Assembly (NCBI RefSeq): GCF_004793635.1
Contig: NZ_SRXV01000001.1
Span: 744,501 to 808,500 of the forward strand
Source: Marinicauda pacifica
GTDB lineage: Bacteria; Pseudomonadota; Alphaproteobacteria; Caulobacterales; Maricaulaceae
Direction of reading: 5' to 3'
DNA length: 64,000 nt
Below are positions 17,083-27,170 of this stretch, in pieces (within the stretch, counting starts at the first letter, position 1; each line of letters begins with the position of its first letter). Under the pieces are notes generated by a model, which worked only from the letters and a program-made list of their open reading frames with translations, was not told the origin of the DNA and did no database searches. Made by a program: the position numbers and the translations under genes.

Positions 17083-18227
17083 TGACTGTTTACCTCGACC
17101 ATAATGCCACCACTGCGGTGAGACCCGAGGCGCGCGACGCGATGCTGGACGTCATGTCTCGTCCCGGTAATCCCTCCTCGATTCATTCCAGTGGACGTAA
17201 GGCCAAGGGGGTGCTGGAACGGGCCCGCGAAGCGATTGCGCGATCTGTACGAGCCCGGGCCGAGGACGTCGTGTTCACCTCAGGCGGAACTGAAGCGAAT
17301 AATCTGGCCGTTTTCAGCGCGTGCGAGGCCGGAGCGAAAACCTTGATCGTCTCCGCGGTCGAGCACAGTGCGGTAATGGCTGCAGCAGAAGCGAGCGGTG
17401 TTGCGGTCGAGATATTGCCCGTCAATGAGCACGGAGTCGCCGATCTCGATTGGCTGGCTCAGCGTCTCAATGGCGAGACAAGTACCAACGGGCCGATCCT
17501 CGTTTCGCTCATGGCGGCAAATAACGAGACGGGCGTGATCCAGCCTGTGGAGGCGGCCGGACGGATCGTGCGCGAGGCCGGTGGTCTTTTTCACGTTGAT
17601 GCCGTTCAGGCGCTTGGCAAGGTTGATTACAACGTTGCCGCATCGCTTGCGCACTATACGGCGTTCTCCGCCCACAAGGTTGGTGGACCGCAAGGCGTCG
17701 GGGCGCTCGTCCTTGACTGCGATGCCCCCGTAACCCCCCGAATGATCGGTGGCGGCCAAGAGAAAGGGCGGCGCTGCGGTACCGAGAACCTTCCGGGAAT
17801 CGCCGGATTCGCCGCGGCAGTAGAAGCCGCCGTCGCCGACCGGAACGACTTCGAGCGACTGATTGGGCTTCGTGATCACACGATCCGACAAATCCGCGTC
17901 GGGGCACCCGACCTTCAGGTCTGGGGCGAGGTCGCCGAGCGATTGCCCAACACGATCTGCCTGTCCGTTGAGGGGTGGCCCAGCGAGATTCAGGTGATTG
18001 CGATGGATCTGGCGGGCTTCGCTGTCAGTGCCGGCTCCGCGTGCTCGTCGGGCAAGATCAGAAGATCACGCGTACTTGAAGCGATGGGTGCAAGCGAGGC
18101 GCACGCGGCAAGCGCTCTGCGCGTCAGCTTTGGGTACACGAACACGAAACACGATGCCGAAGCCTTCGCAGACGCGTGGCTGTCGGCCCGGGCCAAGGCG
18201 CAGCGCACGCTCGCCACGGCCAGTTAA
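17082..18227 (+). CDS. Class I cysteine desulfurase (NifS/IscS family)
   Basis: PLP enzyme that takes sulfur from L-cysteine for Fe-S clusters or thio-modifications. The 381-residue protein begins YLDHNATTAVRPEARDAM. It shows the Schiff-base lysine in FSAHKVGGPQGVG, a cofactor-binding HVDAVQALGK, and the persulfide Cys in the class I loop AGSACSSGK. It starts with GTG at 17082, overlapping the iscR stop. The operon thus holds two different desulfurases, this one and SufS further down, a common alphaproteobacterial arrangement. Confidence 0.92.
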   Translation: MTVYLDHNATTAVRPEARDAMLDVMSRPGNPSSIHSSGRKAKGVLERAREAIARSVRARAEDVVFTSGGTEANNLAVFSACEAGAKTLIVSAVEHSAVMAAAEASGVAVEILPVNEHGVADLDWLAQRLNGETSTNGPILVSLMAANNETGVIQPVEAAGRIVREAGGLFHVDAVQALGKVDYNVAASLAHYTAFSAHKVGGPQGVGALVLDCDAPVTPRMIGGGQEKGRRCGTENLPGIAGFAAAVEAAVADRNDFERLIGLRDHTIRQIRVGAPDLQVWGEVAERLPNTICLSVEGWPSEIQVIAMDLAGFAVSAGSACSSGKIRRSRVLEAMGASEAHAASALRVSFGYTNTKHDAEAFADAWLSARAKAQRTLATAS

Positions 18228-18247
18228 GCGAACGGAAGGTGACGTAG

Positions 18248-19753
18248 ATGCCTGCGGTCAAAGAAACGATCGAAGACGTCAAGAAGCTGGAATCAGACAA
18301 GTACAAATACGGCTTTACGACTGAAATCGAACAAGAATACGCCCCAAAGGGGCTGGACGAAGACACCGTCCGGTTCATCTCTGCCAAGAAGAACGAGCCC
18401 GACTGGATGCTCGATTGGCGCCTTGATGCCTATCGCCGCTGGACGAAGATGACTGAGCCAGATTGGGCCAAGGTGAAGTATCCGCCGATCGACTACCAGG
18501 ATGCGATTTATTACGCCGCACCGAAGACGGGCGCGAAATACAAGAGCCTGGACGAGGTTCCCAAGGAGTTGCTCGATACCTACGAGAAACTCGGCATCCC
18601 GCTTCGCGAGGCCGAGGTGCTTTTGGGCGTCGAAGGCGCTGAGGACAAGACTGCTGCAGAAGCGCGCGAGAAGCCGAAGGTCGCGGTGGACGCGGTGTTC
18701 GACTCCGTGTCAGTCGCCACAACGTTCAAGGCGGAGCTGAAGAAGGCCGGCGTGATCTTCATGTCGATTTCCGAGGCTTTGCAGGAATACCCTGAGCTGG
18801 TGCGCCAGTATCTCGGAAGCGTCGTCCCACCGACGGATAATTTCTTTGCGACACTGAACAGCGCGGTCTTTTCCGATGGCTCCTTCGTCTACATCCCGGA
18901 GGGCGTGCGCTGCCCGATGGAGTTGTCGACTTATTTCCGGATGAACGCTCAGGGCACAGGCCAGTTTGAACGCACGCTGATCATTGCCGACAAAGGGGCC
19001 TACGTATCCTACCTTGAAGGGTGCACGGCCCCGATGCGCGACGAGCATCAGCTGCATGCAGCTGTCGTGGAGCTCGTCGCCCTCGACGATTCCGAGATCA
19101 AATACTCCACCGTGCAGAACTGGTGGCCAGGCGACGCGGAGGGCAAGGGCGGCGTCTACAATTTCGTGACCAAGCGCGCCGACTGCCGCGGTCGAAATTC
19201 CAAGGTAAGCTGGACGCAGGTCGAAACCGGTTCCGCGATCACCTGGAAGTATCCAAGCTGCGTGCTGCGCGGCGATAATTCGCAAGGCGAGTTCTATTCG
19301 ATTGCGGTGACCAATGGACGCCAGCAGGCTGATACCGGCACCAAGATGATCCATCTTGGAAAGAACACTAAAAGCCGGATCATCTCGAAGGGGATTTCGG
19401 CGGGGCGTTCCGACCAGACGTATCGCGGCTTGGTGTCGATCCACAAGAACGCCACGGGCGCACGCAACTTCACCCAGTGCGATAGCCTGCTGATCGGCGA
19501 CGAATGCGGCGCGCATACCGTGCCCTATATCGAGGCCAAGACGCCCAAAGCCGTGCTCGAGCACGAGGCAACCACCTCCAAGCTCTCCGAAGAACAGCTT
19601 TTCTATGCGCGTCAGCGCGGTTTAGGCGAGGAAGCGGCTGTTGCGCTTCTGGTGAACGGCTTCTGCCGCGAGGTCATCCAGGAATTGCCGATGGAGTTCG
19701 CCGTCGAGGCCCAGAGCCTTCTTAAAGTGAGCCTCGAAGGTTCAGTGGGTTAA
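18248..19753 (+). CDS. sufB: Fe-S cluster assembly scaffold SufB
   Basis: Core subunit of the SufBCD scaffold on which clusters are built. The length, 501 residues, is normal for SufB. Typical segments include [45 protein letters not shown] and [20 protein letters not shown], with the Cys residues implicated in sulfur transfer retained. The ATG follows GGAAGGTGA. It sits directly upstream of sufC with a 15-base gap. Confidence 0.96.
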   Translation: MPAVKETIEDVKKLESDKYKYGFTTEIEQEYAPKGLDEDTVRFISAKKNEPDWMLDWRLDAYRRWTKMTEPDWAKVKYPPIDYQDAIYYAAPKTGAKYKSLDEVPKELLDTYEKLGIPLREAEVLLGVEGAEDKTAAEAREKPKVAVDAVFDSVSVATTFKAELKKAGVIFMSISEALQEYPELVRQYLGSVVPPTDNFFATLNSAVFSDGSFVYIPEGVRCPMELSTYFRMNAQGTGQFERTLIIADKGAYVSYLEGCTAPMRDEHQLHAAVVELVALDDSEIKYSTVQNWWPGDAEGKGGVYNFVTKRADCRGRNSKVSWTQVETGSAITWKYPSCVLRGDNSQGEFYSIAVTNGRQQADTGTKMIHLGKNTKSRIISKGISAGRSDQTYRGLVSIHKNATGARNFTQCDSLLIGDECGAHTVPYIEAKTPKAVLEHEATTSKLSEEQLFYARQRGLGEEAAVALLVNGFCREVIQELPMEFAVEAQSLLKVSLEGSVG

Positions 19754-19768
19754 GAAAGGACGACACGC

Positions 19769-20533
19769 ATGCTTAAAATCAAGAATCTTCACGCGCGCGT
19801 CGAAATCGAAGACGCGGAGGACAAGCCGATCCTGAAGGGGGTCTCGCTTGAGGTGCCGCTCGGCGAGGTGCATGCCGTCATGGGCCCGAACGGCTCGGGC
19901 AAGTCGACCCTGTCCTATGTGATGACTGGCCGAGAGGGCTATGAGGTCACTGACGGCTCGGTCGAGTTCAACGGCGAAGACCTCACCACCATGGAGCCGG
20001 AGGAACGCGCGGCTCGTGGCTTCTTCCTGTCCTTCCAGTATCCAGTCGAAATTCCTGGCGTGCCCACGCTGACTTTCCTGAAGGAGGCGGCCAACGCTCA
20101 GCGTAAGGCGCGCGGTGAAGAACCGATCTCCGCGCCGGAATTCATGAAAGCGGCACGCGAGAACGCCGCCAAGCTGGGCATTTCCAATGACATGCTCAAG
20201 CGGCCTGTGAATGTGGGATTCTCAGGAGGCGAGAAGAAGCGCATGGAGATTTTCCAGGCGCTGATGCTGCAGCCTAAATTCTTGATACTCGACGAGACCG
20301 ATTCCGGACTCGATATTGATGCGCTCAAGGTGGTGGCAGAGGGGGTCAATGCCCTTCGCGCGCCAGACCGTGGCATGCTGGTGATTACACACTACCAGCG
20401 CCTGCTCGACTATCTGACGCCGGACAAGGTTCACATCCTGTCCGACGGAAGGATCGTGAAGAGTGGTGGGCCAGAACTCGCTCATGAACTCGAGCGAGAG
20501 GGCTATGACAAGTTCACCGGCGAGGCTGCGTAA
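19769..20533 (+). CDS. sufC: Fe-S assembly ATPase SufC
   Basis: ABC-type ATPase that drives conformational change in the SufBCD complex. It has 254 residues with Walker A GPNGSGKST, a Q-loop region FQYPVEIPGV, the SufC-type signature FSGGEKKRMEI, Walker B LILDETDSGLD and the switch His in VITHYQRLL. Its TAA overlaps the sufD ATG by one base, so stoichiometric production is likely. Confidence 0.97.
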   Translation: MLKIKNLHARVEIEDAEDKPILKGVSLEVPLGEVHAVMGPNGSGKSTLSYVMTGREGYEVTDGSVEFNGEDLTTMEPEERAARGFFLSFQYPVEIPGVPTLTFLKEAANAQRKARGEEPISAPEFMKAARENAAKLGISNDMLKRPVNVGFSGGEKKRMEIFQALMLQPKFLILDETDSGLDIDALKVVAEGVNALRAPDRGMLVITHYQRLLDYLTPDKVHILSDGRIVKSGGPELAHELEREGYDKFTGEAA

Positions 20534-21657
20534 TGACACTGCCTGTCAAACTCTCTCCGATCGAACATGGCTTTCTTCGCGATCTCTCTGCTTCCGGCAG
20601 CGGCTGGCGGGCCGAGTTGCGCGAAGATCTTGAAGCGAGAGGTCTGCCCCATCGCCGGGTGGAAGAGTGGAAGTGGAGCGATCTCAAGACTGCGCTTTCT
20701 CGCGTCGAATCCGGTCAGGTCCCGCTCACCGTGTCCGCGTCGCGCGAGCCCGATGAGCGTAGAGCGCCGGGCGATGACGATGTCATGGCCGGAGTCATGC
20801 CGCGCCTGGCCGCTGCGCTGGGCGGTGATGCGAGCCTCTATCGTCTGGAACGTCAGGATGACGTTCTTTCACTCGACATCGAAGCGAATGCCGGTACCGG
20901 GCACACGCTGATCGTGGTCGATGTCGCTCCGGGAATCTCAGCGCGCCTCGATGAGCGTTATGCCGTCACAGACGCGAGCCTCGCCAATATTGCCATCCTT
21001 GTCCGTCTGGGATCAGGTGCCCGGCTGGAGCGCACCATTGAGCAGGCAGGCAGCGATGACGGGGTGCTGGTGGTGACGTCCAGGATAGAGCTGGGAACGG
21101 AGGCCGGCTTCAAGCAAACCACGCTTGGCTTCGGCGCCCGCCTGGCCCGTCTTGAAACGCATGTCATTCATCCGGGCGAGGGCGCAAAGGTTTCACTGGC
21201 CGGGTCATATCTCCTTTCGGGCAAGCGCCATCTCGACCAGACGACATTGGTTCATCACACCGGGCCGAATGGAGAGACGCGTGAGTTGTTTAAAGGAGCG
21301 GCCGGGGATCGTGCGCGGGGCGTGTTCCAAGGCAAGATTGCCGTGGACCGGGCGGCCCAGAAGACCGATGCAGAGATGCAGCATCGCGGGATGCTGCTGA
21401 GCGACGGCGCGGAAATCGATGCCAAGCCTGAGTTGGAGATCTATGCCGACGATGTCGTGTGCGCACACGGCAACGCGCTCGGGGCCATCGACGATGATGC
21501 GCTGTTTTATATGCGCCAGCGCGGCATGAGCGAGACCGAGGCCCGTGCACTTCTGACGGAGAGCTTTCTGGCAGAACCTCTCGATGCCATCACCGACGAG
21601 GTGCGCCGCGACGATCTTCTCGCCAAGTTGCGCACCGCGCTGGAGGCACTGACATGA
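20533..21657 (+). CDS. sufD: Fe-S cluster assembly protein SufD
   Basis: SufB paralogue and partner in the scaffold complex. It has 374 residues with a variable N terminus and a conserved beta-helix C-terminal half, including LSGKRHLDQTTLVHHT, FQGKIAVDRAAQKTDAEM and ALGAIDDDALFYMRQRG, the last carrying the SufB/D C-terminal signature. Stop and start overlaps tie it to sufC (one base) and sufS (four bases, ATGA). Confidence 0.95.
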   Translation: MTLPVKLSPIEHGFLRDLSASGSGWRAELREDLEARGLPHRRVEEWKWSDLKTALSRVESGQVPLTVSASREPDERRAPGDDDVMAGVMPRLAAALGGDASLYRLERQDDVLSLDIEANAGTGHTLIVVDVAPGISARLDERYAVTDASLANIAILVRLGSGARLERTIEQAGSDDGVLVVTSRIELGTEAGFKQTTLGFGARLARLETHVIHPGEGAKVSLAGSYLLSGKRHLDQTTLVHHTGPNGETRELFKGAAGDRARGVFQGKIAVDRAAQKTDAEMQHRGMLLSDGAEIDAKPELEIYADDVVCAHGNALGAIDDDALFYMRQRGMSETEARALLTESFLAEPLDAITDEVRRDDLLAKLRTALEALT

Positions 21658-22895
21658 ATGCGTTGAGCAAACCGCAAGCCGGTTTCGATCCCTACGCGGC
21701 GCGCGAACAGTTTCCGATCCTGAAGCGCGACGTGAATGGTAAGCCGCTGATCTATCTGGACAGTGCCGCCTCCGCGCAGAAACCCGAAGCGGTGATTGAG
21801 GCCGTGGCAGATGTCTGGCGCGGGTCTTACGCGAATGTGCATCGCGGTCTGCATACGCTCGCCAATGAGGCGACCGCCGCCTTCGAAAACGCTCGGGCGA
21901 CGATTGGGCGATTCATCGGTGCGGAGCGCAGCGAGGAGATCGTGCTGACCAAAGGCGCGACCGACGCGATCAATCTTGTCGCCTCCTCCATCGGCCAGAC
22001 CCTGGAAGAGGGTGACGAAGTCATCCTTTCGCAGATGGAGCACCACTCCAATATCGTGCCTTGGCATTTCCTGCGCGAACGCAAGGGCGTAGTGATCAAA
22101 TGGGCTCCGGTCACCGAGGACGGGCGCATTGATCTGGAGGCCTATGAGGCGCTTTTCAGCGTTCGGACACGTTTCGTGAGCCTGGTCCATATGTCCAATG
22201 TTCTGGGCACGTTAAACCCGGCGACCCGGCTGGCCGAGATTGCGCACGCGCATGGTGTTCCCATCATGTTCGACGGCACCCAGTCTGCCGTCCATAGCCA
22301 TATCGACGTAGCCGAACTGGGCTGTGACTTCTTTGCGTTTACCGGCCACAAGCTCTACGGACCCAATGGGGTCGGTGTCCTGTATGCGGCTGGAGACTGG
22401 CTGAACAGGCTTGCCCCGTATCAGGGGGGCGGAGAGATGATCGCCGAGGTCAGTGAAGACGGCGTGGTCTACGCTGATGCGCCGCACAAGTTCGAGGCCG
22501 GCACTCCCGCCATTGCCGAGGTCATTGGCCTGGGGGCCGCGATCGAGTGGTTGACGGCGCAGGACCGGGTGGCGATCCATGCCCATGAGCTGTCCCTGCT
22601 GGACCGCATGATGGCGGGCCTCGACGAGTTTGATGATGTGCGCGTCCTGGGCACAGCACAGGAAAAAGGTGGGATCGTCTCCTTCGTCATGGAGAATGCC
22701 CACGCCCATGATCTGGCCCAACTCATGGACAAGTATGGCGTCGCGGTCCGGGCGGGACATCACTGCGCGCACCCCCTGATGAAGCGCTATGGCGTCACCG
22801 CCACGGTGCGCGCCAGCATCGCTCTCTACAACACGGCTGAGGATGTGGATGCCTTCCTGGAGGCATTGAAGAAGGCCAGAAGCTTCCTCATCTGA
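21654..22895 (+). CDS. sufS: Class II cysteine desulfurase SufS
   Basis: PLP enzyme providing persulfide to the SufBCD scaffold. The protein of 413 residues shows the PLP lysine in FTGHKLYGPNGVG, YLDSAASAQKP near the N terminus, and the catalytic Cys in RAGHHCAHPLMKRYG, the class II signature. No SufE or SufU partner is encoded in this operon, so the acceptor must be elsewhere in the genome. It overlaps sufD by four bases. Confidence 0.96.
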   Translation: MNALSKPQAGFDPYAAREQFPILKRDVNGKPLIYLDSAASAQKPEAVIEAVADVWRGSYANVHRGLHTLANEATAAFENARATIGRFIGAERSEEIVLTKGATDAINLVASSIGQTLEEGDEVILSQMEHHSNIVPWHFLRERKGVVIKWAPVTEDGRIDLEAYEALFSVRTRFVSLVHMSNVLGTLNPATRLAEIAHAHGVPIMFDGTQSAVHSHIDVAELGCDFFAFTGHKLYGPNGVGVLYAAGDWLNRLAPYQGGGEMIAEVSEDGVVYADAPHKFEAGTPAIAEVIGLGAAIEWLTAQDRVAIHAHELSLLDRMMAGLDEFDDVRVLGTAQEKGGIVSFVMENAHAHDLAQLMDKYGVAVRAGHHCAHPLMKRYGVTATVRASIALYNTAEDVDAFLEALKKARSFLI

Positions 22896-22912
22896 GGAGT
22901 CGAGGATTTATT

Positions 22913-23344
22913 ATGGATAATGTGACCACACAGACCCGCGATGTGATTGACCTGTCGGCCAGCCCGGTCGGCAAGGACGAGGCCGCGCCCGCACCTGAAG
23001 CGGATCAATCTCTGGAGGAGAGTATTCCCCAGGCCGAGATCGAGCGGATCACGACTGATACGGTTGCGGCACTGAAGACGGTCTACGATCCGGAGATTCC
23101 AGTCGATATCTACGAGCTCGGGCTGATCTACAAGGTAGACTTGGAGACAGACCGGACCATGAAGATCGAGATGACGTTAACGGCTCCCGGTTGTCCCGTC
23201 GCAGGCGAGATGCCGGGCTGGGTTCAGGACGCAGCCCACACAGTAAAAGGTGTCGATAAAGTCGAGGTGACCTTGACCTTCGATCCGCCGTGGTCGCCTG
23301 AACAGATGAGCGATGAAGCCCGTTTGCAATTGAACATGCTGTAG
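22913..23344 (+). CDS. sufT: SUF-associated DUF59/MIP18 protein, SufT-like
   Basis: A small (143-residue) Fe-S maturation factor of the DUF59 family, usual in alphaproteobacterial suf operons. The N-terminal 45 residues are acidic and variable. The core contains TVYDPEIPVDIYELGLIYKV and the conserved Cys in LTAPGCPVAGEMP. Such proteins help transfer or insert clusters, but their exact biochemical role is unsettled. It lies 17 bases after sufS and nine before the A-type carrier gene. Confidence 0.88.
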   Translation: MDNVTTQTRDVIDLSASPVGKDEAAPAPEADQSLEESIPQAEIERITTDTVAALKTVYDPEIPVDIYELGLIYKVDLETDRTMKIEMTLTAPGCPVAGEMPGWVQDAAHTVKGVDKVEVTLTFDPPWSPEQMSDEARLQLNML

Positions 23345-23353
23345 GAGGCGATC

Positions 23354-23713
23354 ATGAGCCGTCCAAGACCCAAGGCCGTGCAACTGACCGATGCCGCTGC
23401 TGAGCGGGTCAAGGCCCTGATGGAACGCTCGGGCAAGGGGTATTTGCGCGTCGGCGTGAAGAACGGTGGCTGCGCAGGCATGGAATACGTGATGGATTAC
23501 GTGGAAGCACCTGAACCGCTTGATGAGCGGGTGCAGGACAAAGGCGTAGAAATTGTGATTGAATCCAAAGCCCTGCTTTTCCTCCTCGGATCACAAATTG
23601 ACTACGAGAAGACGCCGCTTCACGCAAAGTTCGTCTTCCGCAATCCGAACGAGACCGATGCTTGCGGCTGCGGTGAAAGTGTGACGCTCGTCCCGGCCGA
23701 GCTAGAGGATTAG
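23354..23713 (+). CDS. sufA: A-type Fe-S carrier protein (SufA/IscA family)
   Basis: Carries iron or assembled clusters to apoproteins. It has 119 residues with the HesB fold and the three conserved cysteines: one in VKNGGCAGMEYV and two in DACGCGESVTL. The ATG at 23354 follows TAGGAGG. As the last Fe-S gene proper in the run it completes a self-contained SUF system (regulator, two desulfurases, scaffold and carriers). Confidence 0.93.
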   Translation: MSRPRPKAVQLTDAAAERVKALMERSGKGYLRVGVKNGGCAGMEYVMDYVEAPEPLDERVQDKGVEIVIESKALLFLLGSQIDYEKTPLHAKFVFRNPNETDACGCGESVTLVPAELED

Positions 23714-23774
23714 TCACGGCTCGCAATGAGCCGTCCCTGTAAGACATAATCAAGCACAGGCAATGGGATAGCCA

Positions 23775-24377
23775 ATGCGGCTCTATTACTCTTCAACGTC
23801 TCCCTACGCCCGCAAATGCCGGGCGTTGATCATCGAGAAGGGCCTTGAAGGCAAGGTAGAGTGCGTGGAAGCGAGCCCGCTCGACAATCCTGCGGAGCTG
23901 TACGCAGCCAATCCTCTCGGAAAGGTCCCGACACTCTCGCGTGAGAAGGCTCCGGCGATCATTGGCTCGGCCCATATCTGCGAATTCCTTGACACGCTGA
24001 ACGACGAATTATGGATTCCGTCCCGCGGGGAAAGCCGCGTACTGGTGATGCGCCAGCAGGCTATTGCCGATGGTTTGCTCGATCTGACAATGGGGCGGCG
24101 GATCGAAGTTCAACGTGATGAGGGTTTGCGGTGGGATTTCTGGCAAGCGCGCTGGGAGGCAGCGATCGCGCGGACCATTGAGACGCTTGAGGCCGAGCGC
24201 GGGCAGTTCGACCGCTCTGTCGATCTTGGAGCGCTGGCGATAGCGATATCGCTCGGCTATCTGGACCTTCGCTATAGCGAGTTCGATTGGCGCGCACGCG
24301 CGCCGGGACTGGCTAAGTTCGCGCAGACTTGGTTTGCGCGAGAGAGCTTCGCTGCCACAGCGCCGCCAGCAGGGTGA
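23775..24377 (+). CDS. Glutathione S-transferase family protein
   Basis: A 200-residue protein with an N-terminal thioredoxin-like GST domain (MRLYYSSTSPYARKCRALI, NPLGKVPTL, then the GSH-binding acidic/Ser pair region SAHICEFLD) and an all-helical C-terminal domain. The active residue is probably one of the N-terminal Ser/Tyr residues. It follows sufA by 61 bases and may share its transcript. The substrate is unknown. Confidence 0.85.
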   Translation: MRLYYSSTSPYARKCRALIIEKGLEGKVECVEASPLDNPAELYAANPLGKVPTLSREKAPAIIGSAHICEFLDTLNDELWIPSRGESRVLVMRQQAIADGLLDLTMGRRIEVQRDEGLRWDFWQARWEAAIARTIETLEAERGQFDRSVDLGALAIAISLGYLDLRYSEFDWRARAPGLAKFAQTWFARESFAATAPPAG

Positions 24378-24496
24378 TCACCCGCTCGGCGCCGTGATCC
24401 TGGACGCGTTTGCGTGACCCAATTCGGCTGATTAGCGTCTATCGATCAAGTTTGGCTGGCGACAGCGCTCGATGGGCGATTAGCTGCCCACCGCAG

Positions 24497-24535
24497 GGCC
24501 CCCCGTCCCGGCAAATGCGAGGGAGGGGACCTTTT
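24497..24535 (+). terminator. Intrinsic terminator after the suf/GST operon
   Basis: A GC-rich hairpin (24497-24509 with 24521-24531; one bulged base and a G-T pair) is followed by TTTT. It lies between the GST stop and the convergent GGDEF gene stop. Confidence 0.6.
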
Positions 24536-24542
24536 GCGCGGG

Positions 24543-25607
24543 TCAGGCCGCAGCAGCGCCGTTCCGGGTTTGCGGTTCGGTCTCGATGTCCACGGTGATC
24601 CGATTTCGGCCAGATTGCTTGGACTTGTAGAGATTGGTGTCACACCGCTCTATGAGGGATTCGATCGACTCGCCCTTGTGGTATGCGGCAACGCCGAGCG
24701 AGACGGTGATATGACCGAGATCCTCGTTGGTCGATTTGCGCAAGAGGCGCTTGCTTTCGACCGTGGAACGGATCTTCTCGGCAATAGTGCGCGCTTCCTT
24801 GATGCTGGTGCGGGGCAAGACGAAGCCGAATTCCTCGCCGCCATAGCGCGCCACCACGTGATAATCTTTCGAGTACCGGCACAAGCATGCGGCGACAAAA
24901 CGGATGATCTGGTCGCCGGTCTGATGACCCCAAGTGTCGTTGAAGCGCTTGAAATGGTCGATATCGCAAAGAATGAGCGAGAAGTCTTCGCCCTGCAGTT
25001 CGGCGCCGCGGCGGGCCTTGCGCATGGCTTCGTCGAACCGCTTGCGGTTCGCCACGCCGGTTAGCGCGTCGGTCATCGCCTCCTCGCGCACCTTTTCAAG
25101 GTTATGGCGAAGTTGATCGACTTCCTGAGAGGTTTCCTGGAGGCGCTTCTCCAAGTCTCGCGAACGGCGTTGCATGCGCGCGGTCGCTTGGACCAGGCCT
25201 TCAACCATCTGTTTGAATGTGGCTTCGTCGGTCGGCTTGTTTAGCTGGCCGCTCGCGCCGGCGAGGGCCTCCCCGTAGGCGGCGGTATCGCGTTCGGCTG
25301 CCTCGAGGGTCTTTACGACTGCTCCAAGCTCGCGGCTCATCGCGCCGCCTGTGTCCAGAACCGCGTCCTGCATGCGCCGGAACGTGAAAAAGCGGTCGTA
25401 AAGCTCTTCACTGACGGTTTCATCGATCGGGGCGCCCCGATCAAGATGCGACTTTATGTTCTCGCAAAGCTCTGGAATTGAGTCAGATGCATAAGCGATC
25501 CACACCGAGTAATTCTGAGGTGTCGGAGCAATCTTGTGTTCAGACATCATCTCCAGCGCGCGCTGGGCAAGAGTGATGCCTTCCTCGGTGTGCAGCCGTC
25601 CGTTCAC
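24543..25607 (-). CDS. Diguanylate cyclase (GGDEF domain)
   Basis: Makes the second messenger c-di-GMP from two GTP. It has 354 residues: an N-terminal helical region (about 1-165) with coiled coil, then a GGDEF domain with metal-binding CDIDHFKRFND and an intact active site GGEEF at 256-260. The inhibitory I-site is degenerate: K247-D-Y-H250 stands where RxxD is expected, so product inhibition may be absent. No sensor or membrane segment is evident; it is likely cytoplasmic. The start is GTG at 25607 behind GGGGATAGG. Confidence 0.9.
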   Translation of the reverse strand: MNGRLHTEEGITLAQRALEMMSEHKIAPTPQNYSVWIAYASDSIPELCENIKSHLDRGAPIDETVSEELYDRFFTFRRMQDAVLDTGGAMSRELGAVVKTLEAAERDTAAYGEALAGASGQLNKPTDEATFKQMVEGLVQATARMQRRSRDLEKRLQETSQEVDQLRHNLEKVREEAMTDALTGVANRKRFDEAMRKARRGAELQGEDFSLILCDIDHFKRFNDTWGHQTGDQIIRFVAACLCRYSKDYHVVARYGGEEFGFVLPRTSIKEARTIAEKIRSTVESKRLLRKSTNEDLGHITVSLGVAAYHKGESIESLIERCDTNLYKSKQSGRNRITVDIETEPQTRNGAAAA

Positions 25608-25721
25608 AAGCCTATCCCCGTTAACTGGCCTCAGGCGCTTCTGCCGAGGCGGGTATCTTTCGCTGACACTACGCGGAGATATGGAAAGATGAGGTAAACA
25701 GGCTTCGAATTATGTTCCCGG

Positions 25722-27170
25722 CTAGCGGATTGCAGGGCGCAGCAAGAACTCCGGCACGTGGTCACCAAATCCGACGGCGGCATCCACCGATTCTGTTTCG
25801 TCCCGACGTGCGGATCGCGCTGGTCGCGGATTGGTCTCGGCAGTCGTGCCTTCGTCTCGGCGCGCGGGGCGCGACTGTGTCTCCGATTTACGGCGGCGGC
25901 CACTCGTGCGCTTGCGAGGCTCTCTGGGAGGAGCGGCTTCGGCTTCTTTCGCTCCGCTCTCCTGCTTGGCAGCAGTCTGGGCGTCCTGCTCCTCTGCGGC
26001 TTTCTTCGCCGGCTCAGAGGGTTTCTTCTCAGCCTGGGCCGAGCCAGCTCCAAGCTTCAATTCCTCCGGCACGAAGCCGATAAGCTTCGTTACCGCATCA
26101 ATGGCTTTGCTATCTTCTGGCGTCACGATGGTAATCGCTTCGCCGCTCATTCCTGCACGTCCGGTTCGGCCAATCCGGTGCACATAGTCGTCGGCGCTAC
26201 GCGGAACGTCGAAATTGAACACATGGCTCACGGCCGGAATGTCCAACCCTCGGGCAGCCACGTCTGATGCCACCAGAAGGCGAACCTTGTCTGACTTGAA
26301 ATCTGCCAGAGTCTGGGTCCGTTGTGATTGTTCGAGATCGCCATGAATCGGCGCAGCTGAGAATCCGTGCCGCTGGAGCGACCGGGCCACCGTATCCACG
26401 TCGCGCTTGCGATTACAGAAGACGATCCCGTTCTTCACGCCCTCGCGCTCGATTGCCTTGCGCAGCGCGTCGCGCTTGGCGGCGGGCGTCTTGTCGCGAA
26501 TGCGCACGAATAGCTGGTTGATGTTATCGGCCGTCTGGGCCTGACGGGTCACTTCGATGCGGACGGGGTCGTTCAGGAAGGTGTTGACCAGGCGTGTGAT
26601 TTCGTCAGCCATGGTCGCAGAGAAGAAGAGGGTCTGGCGCCGGGGCGGAACGAGTTTGAAAATCCGCTCGATATCGGGAATGAAGCCCATGTCCAGCATG
26701 CGATCGGCTTCATCGACCACCATAATCTGGACCCCGGTCAGCAGCAGCTTGCCGCGCTCGAACTGGTCTAGCAGGCGTCCGGGCGTTGCGATTAGAACGT
26801 CAGCGCCCTGATCCAGAATCTTGTCCTGGGGACCGAAGGCCACGCCGCCGATCAGCAGGGCCATCGTGAGCTTGTGGTTCTTAGCGTAGGTCTCGAAATT
26901 CTCCGCCACCTGCGCGGCGAGTTCGCGCGTCGGGCAGATGATGAGAGAGCGCGGCATACGCGCCCGGGCACGGCCACGCGACAGACGCTCGATCAGCGGC
27001 AAAGTGAAGGAGGCGGTTTTACCGGTTCCGGTCTGGGCGATGCCCAGCACATCTCTCCCGGTCAGGGCGACCGGGATCGCCTGTTCCTGGATCGGGGTCG
27101 GAGTTTCGTAGCCGGCATCCTTGATGGCGGACAACAGTGTGGGGCCGAGCCCCAGTTCTTCGAAGGTCAT
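25722..27170 (-). CDS. DEAD-box RNA helicase, RhlE-like
   Basis: ATP-dependent RNA helicase of ribosome assembly or degradosome type. It shows the Q motif TPTPIQEQ, motif I AQTGTGKT, Ia PTRELAAQV, II VDEADRML, III SATM, V ARGLDIP and VI HRIGRTGRAG. After the two RecA domains (about residues 1-370) comes a low-complexity Lys/Glu/Ala then Arg-rich tail of about 110 residues, probably RNA-binding. I chose the ATG at 27170 (preceded by GCGAGGCGC) because it begins at the conserved MTFEELGLGPTLL; an in-frame ATG at 27203 would add eleven residues. Confidence 0.9.
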   Translation of the reverse strand: MTFEELGLGPTLLSAIKDAGYETPTPIQEQAIPVALTGRDVLGIAQTGTGKTASFTLPLIERLSRGRARARMPRSLIICPTRELAAQVAENFETYAKNHKLTMALLIGGVAFGPQDKILDQGADVLIATPGRLLDQFERGKLLLTGVQIMVVDEADRMLDMGFIPDIERIFKLVPPRRQTLFFSATMADEITRLVNTFLNDPVRIEVTRQAQTADNINQLFVRIRDKTPAAKRDALRKAIEREGVKNGIVFCNRKRDVDTVARSLQRHGFSAAPIHGDLEQSQRTQTLADFKSDKVRLLVASDVAARGLDIPAVSHVFNFDVPRSADDYVHRIGRTGRAGMSGEAITIVTPEDSKAIDAVTKLIGFVPEELKLGAGSAQAEKKPSEPAKKAAEEQDAQTAAKQESGAKEAEAAPPREPRKRTSGRRRKSETQSRPARRDEGTTAETNPRPARSARRDETESVDAAVGFGDHVPEFLLRPAIR

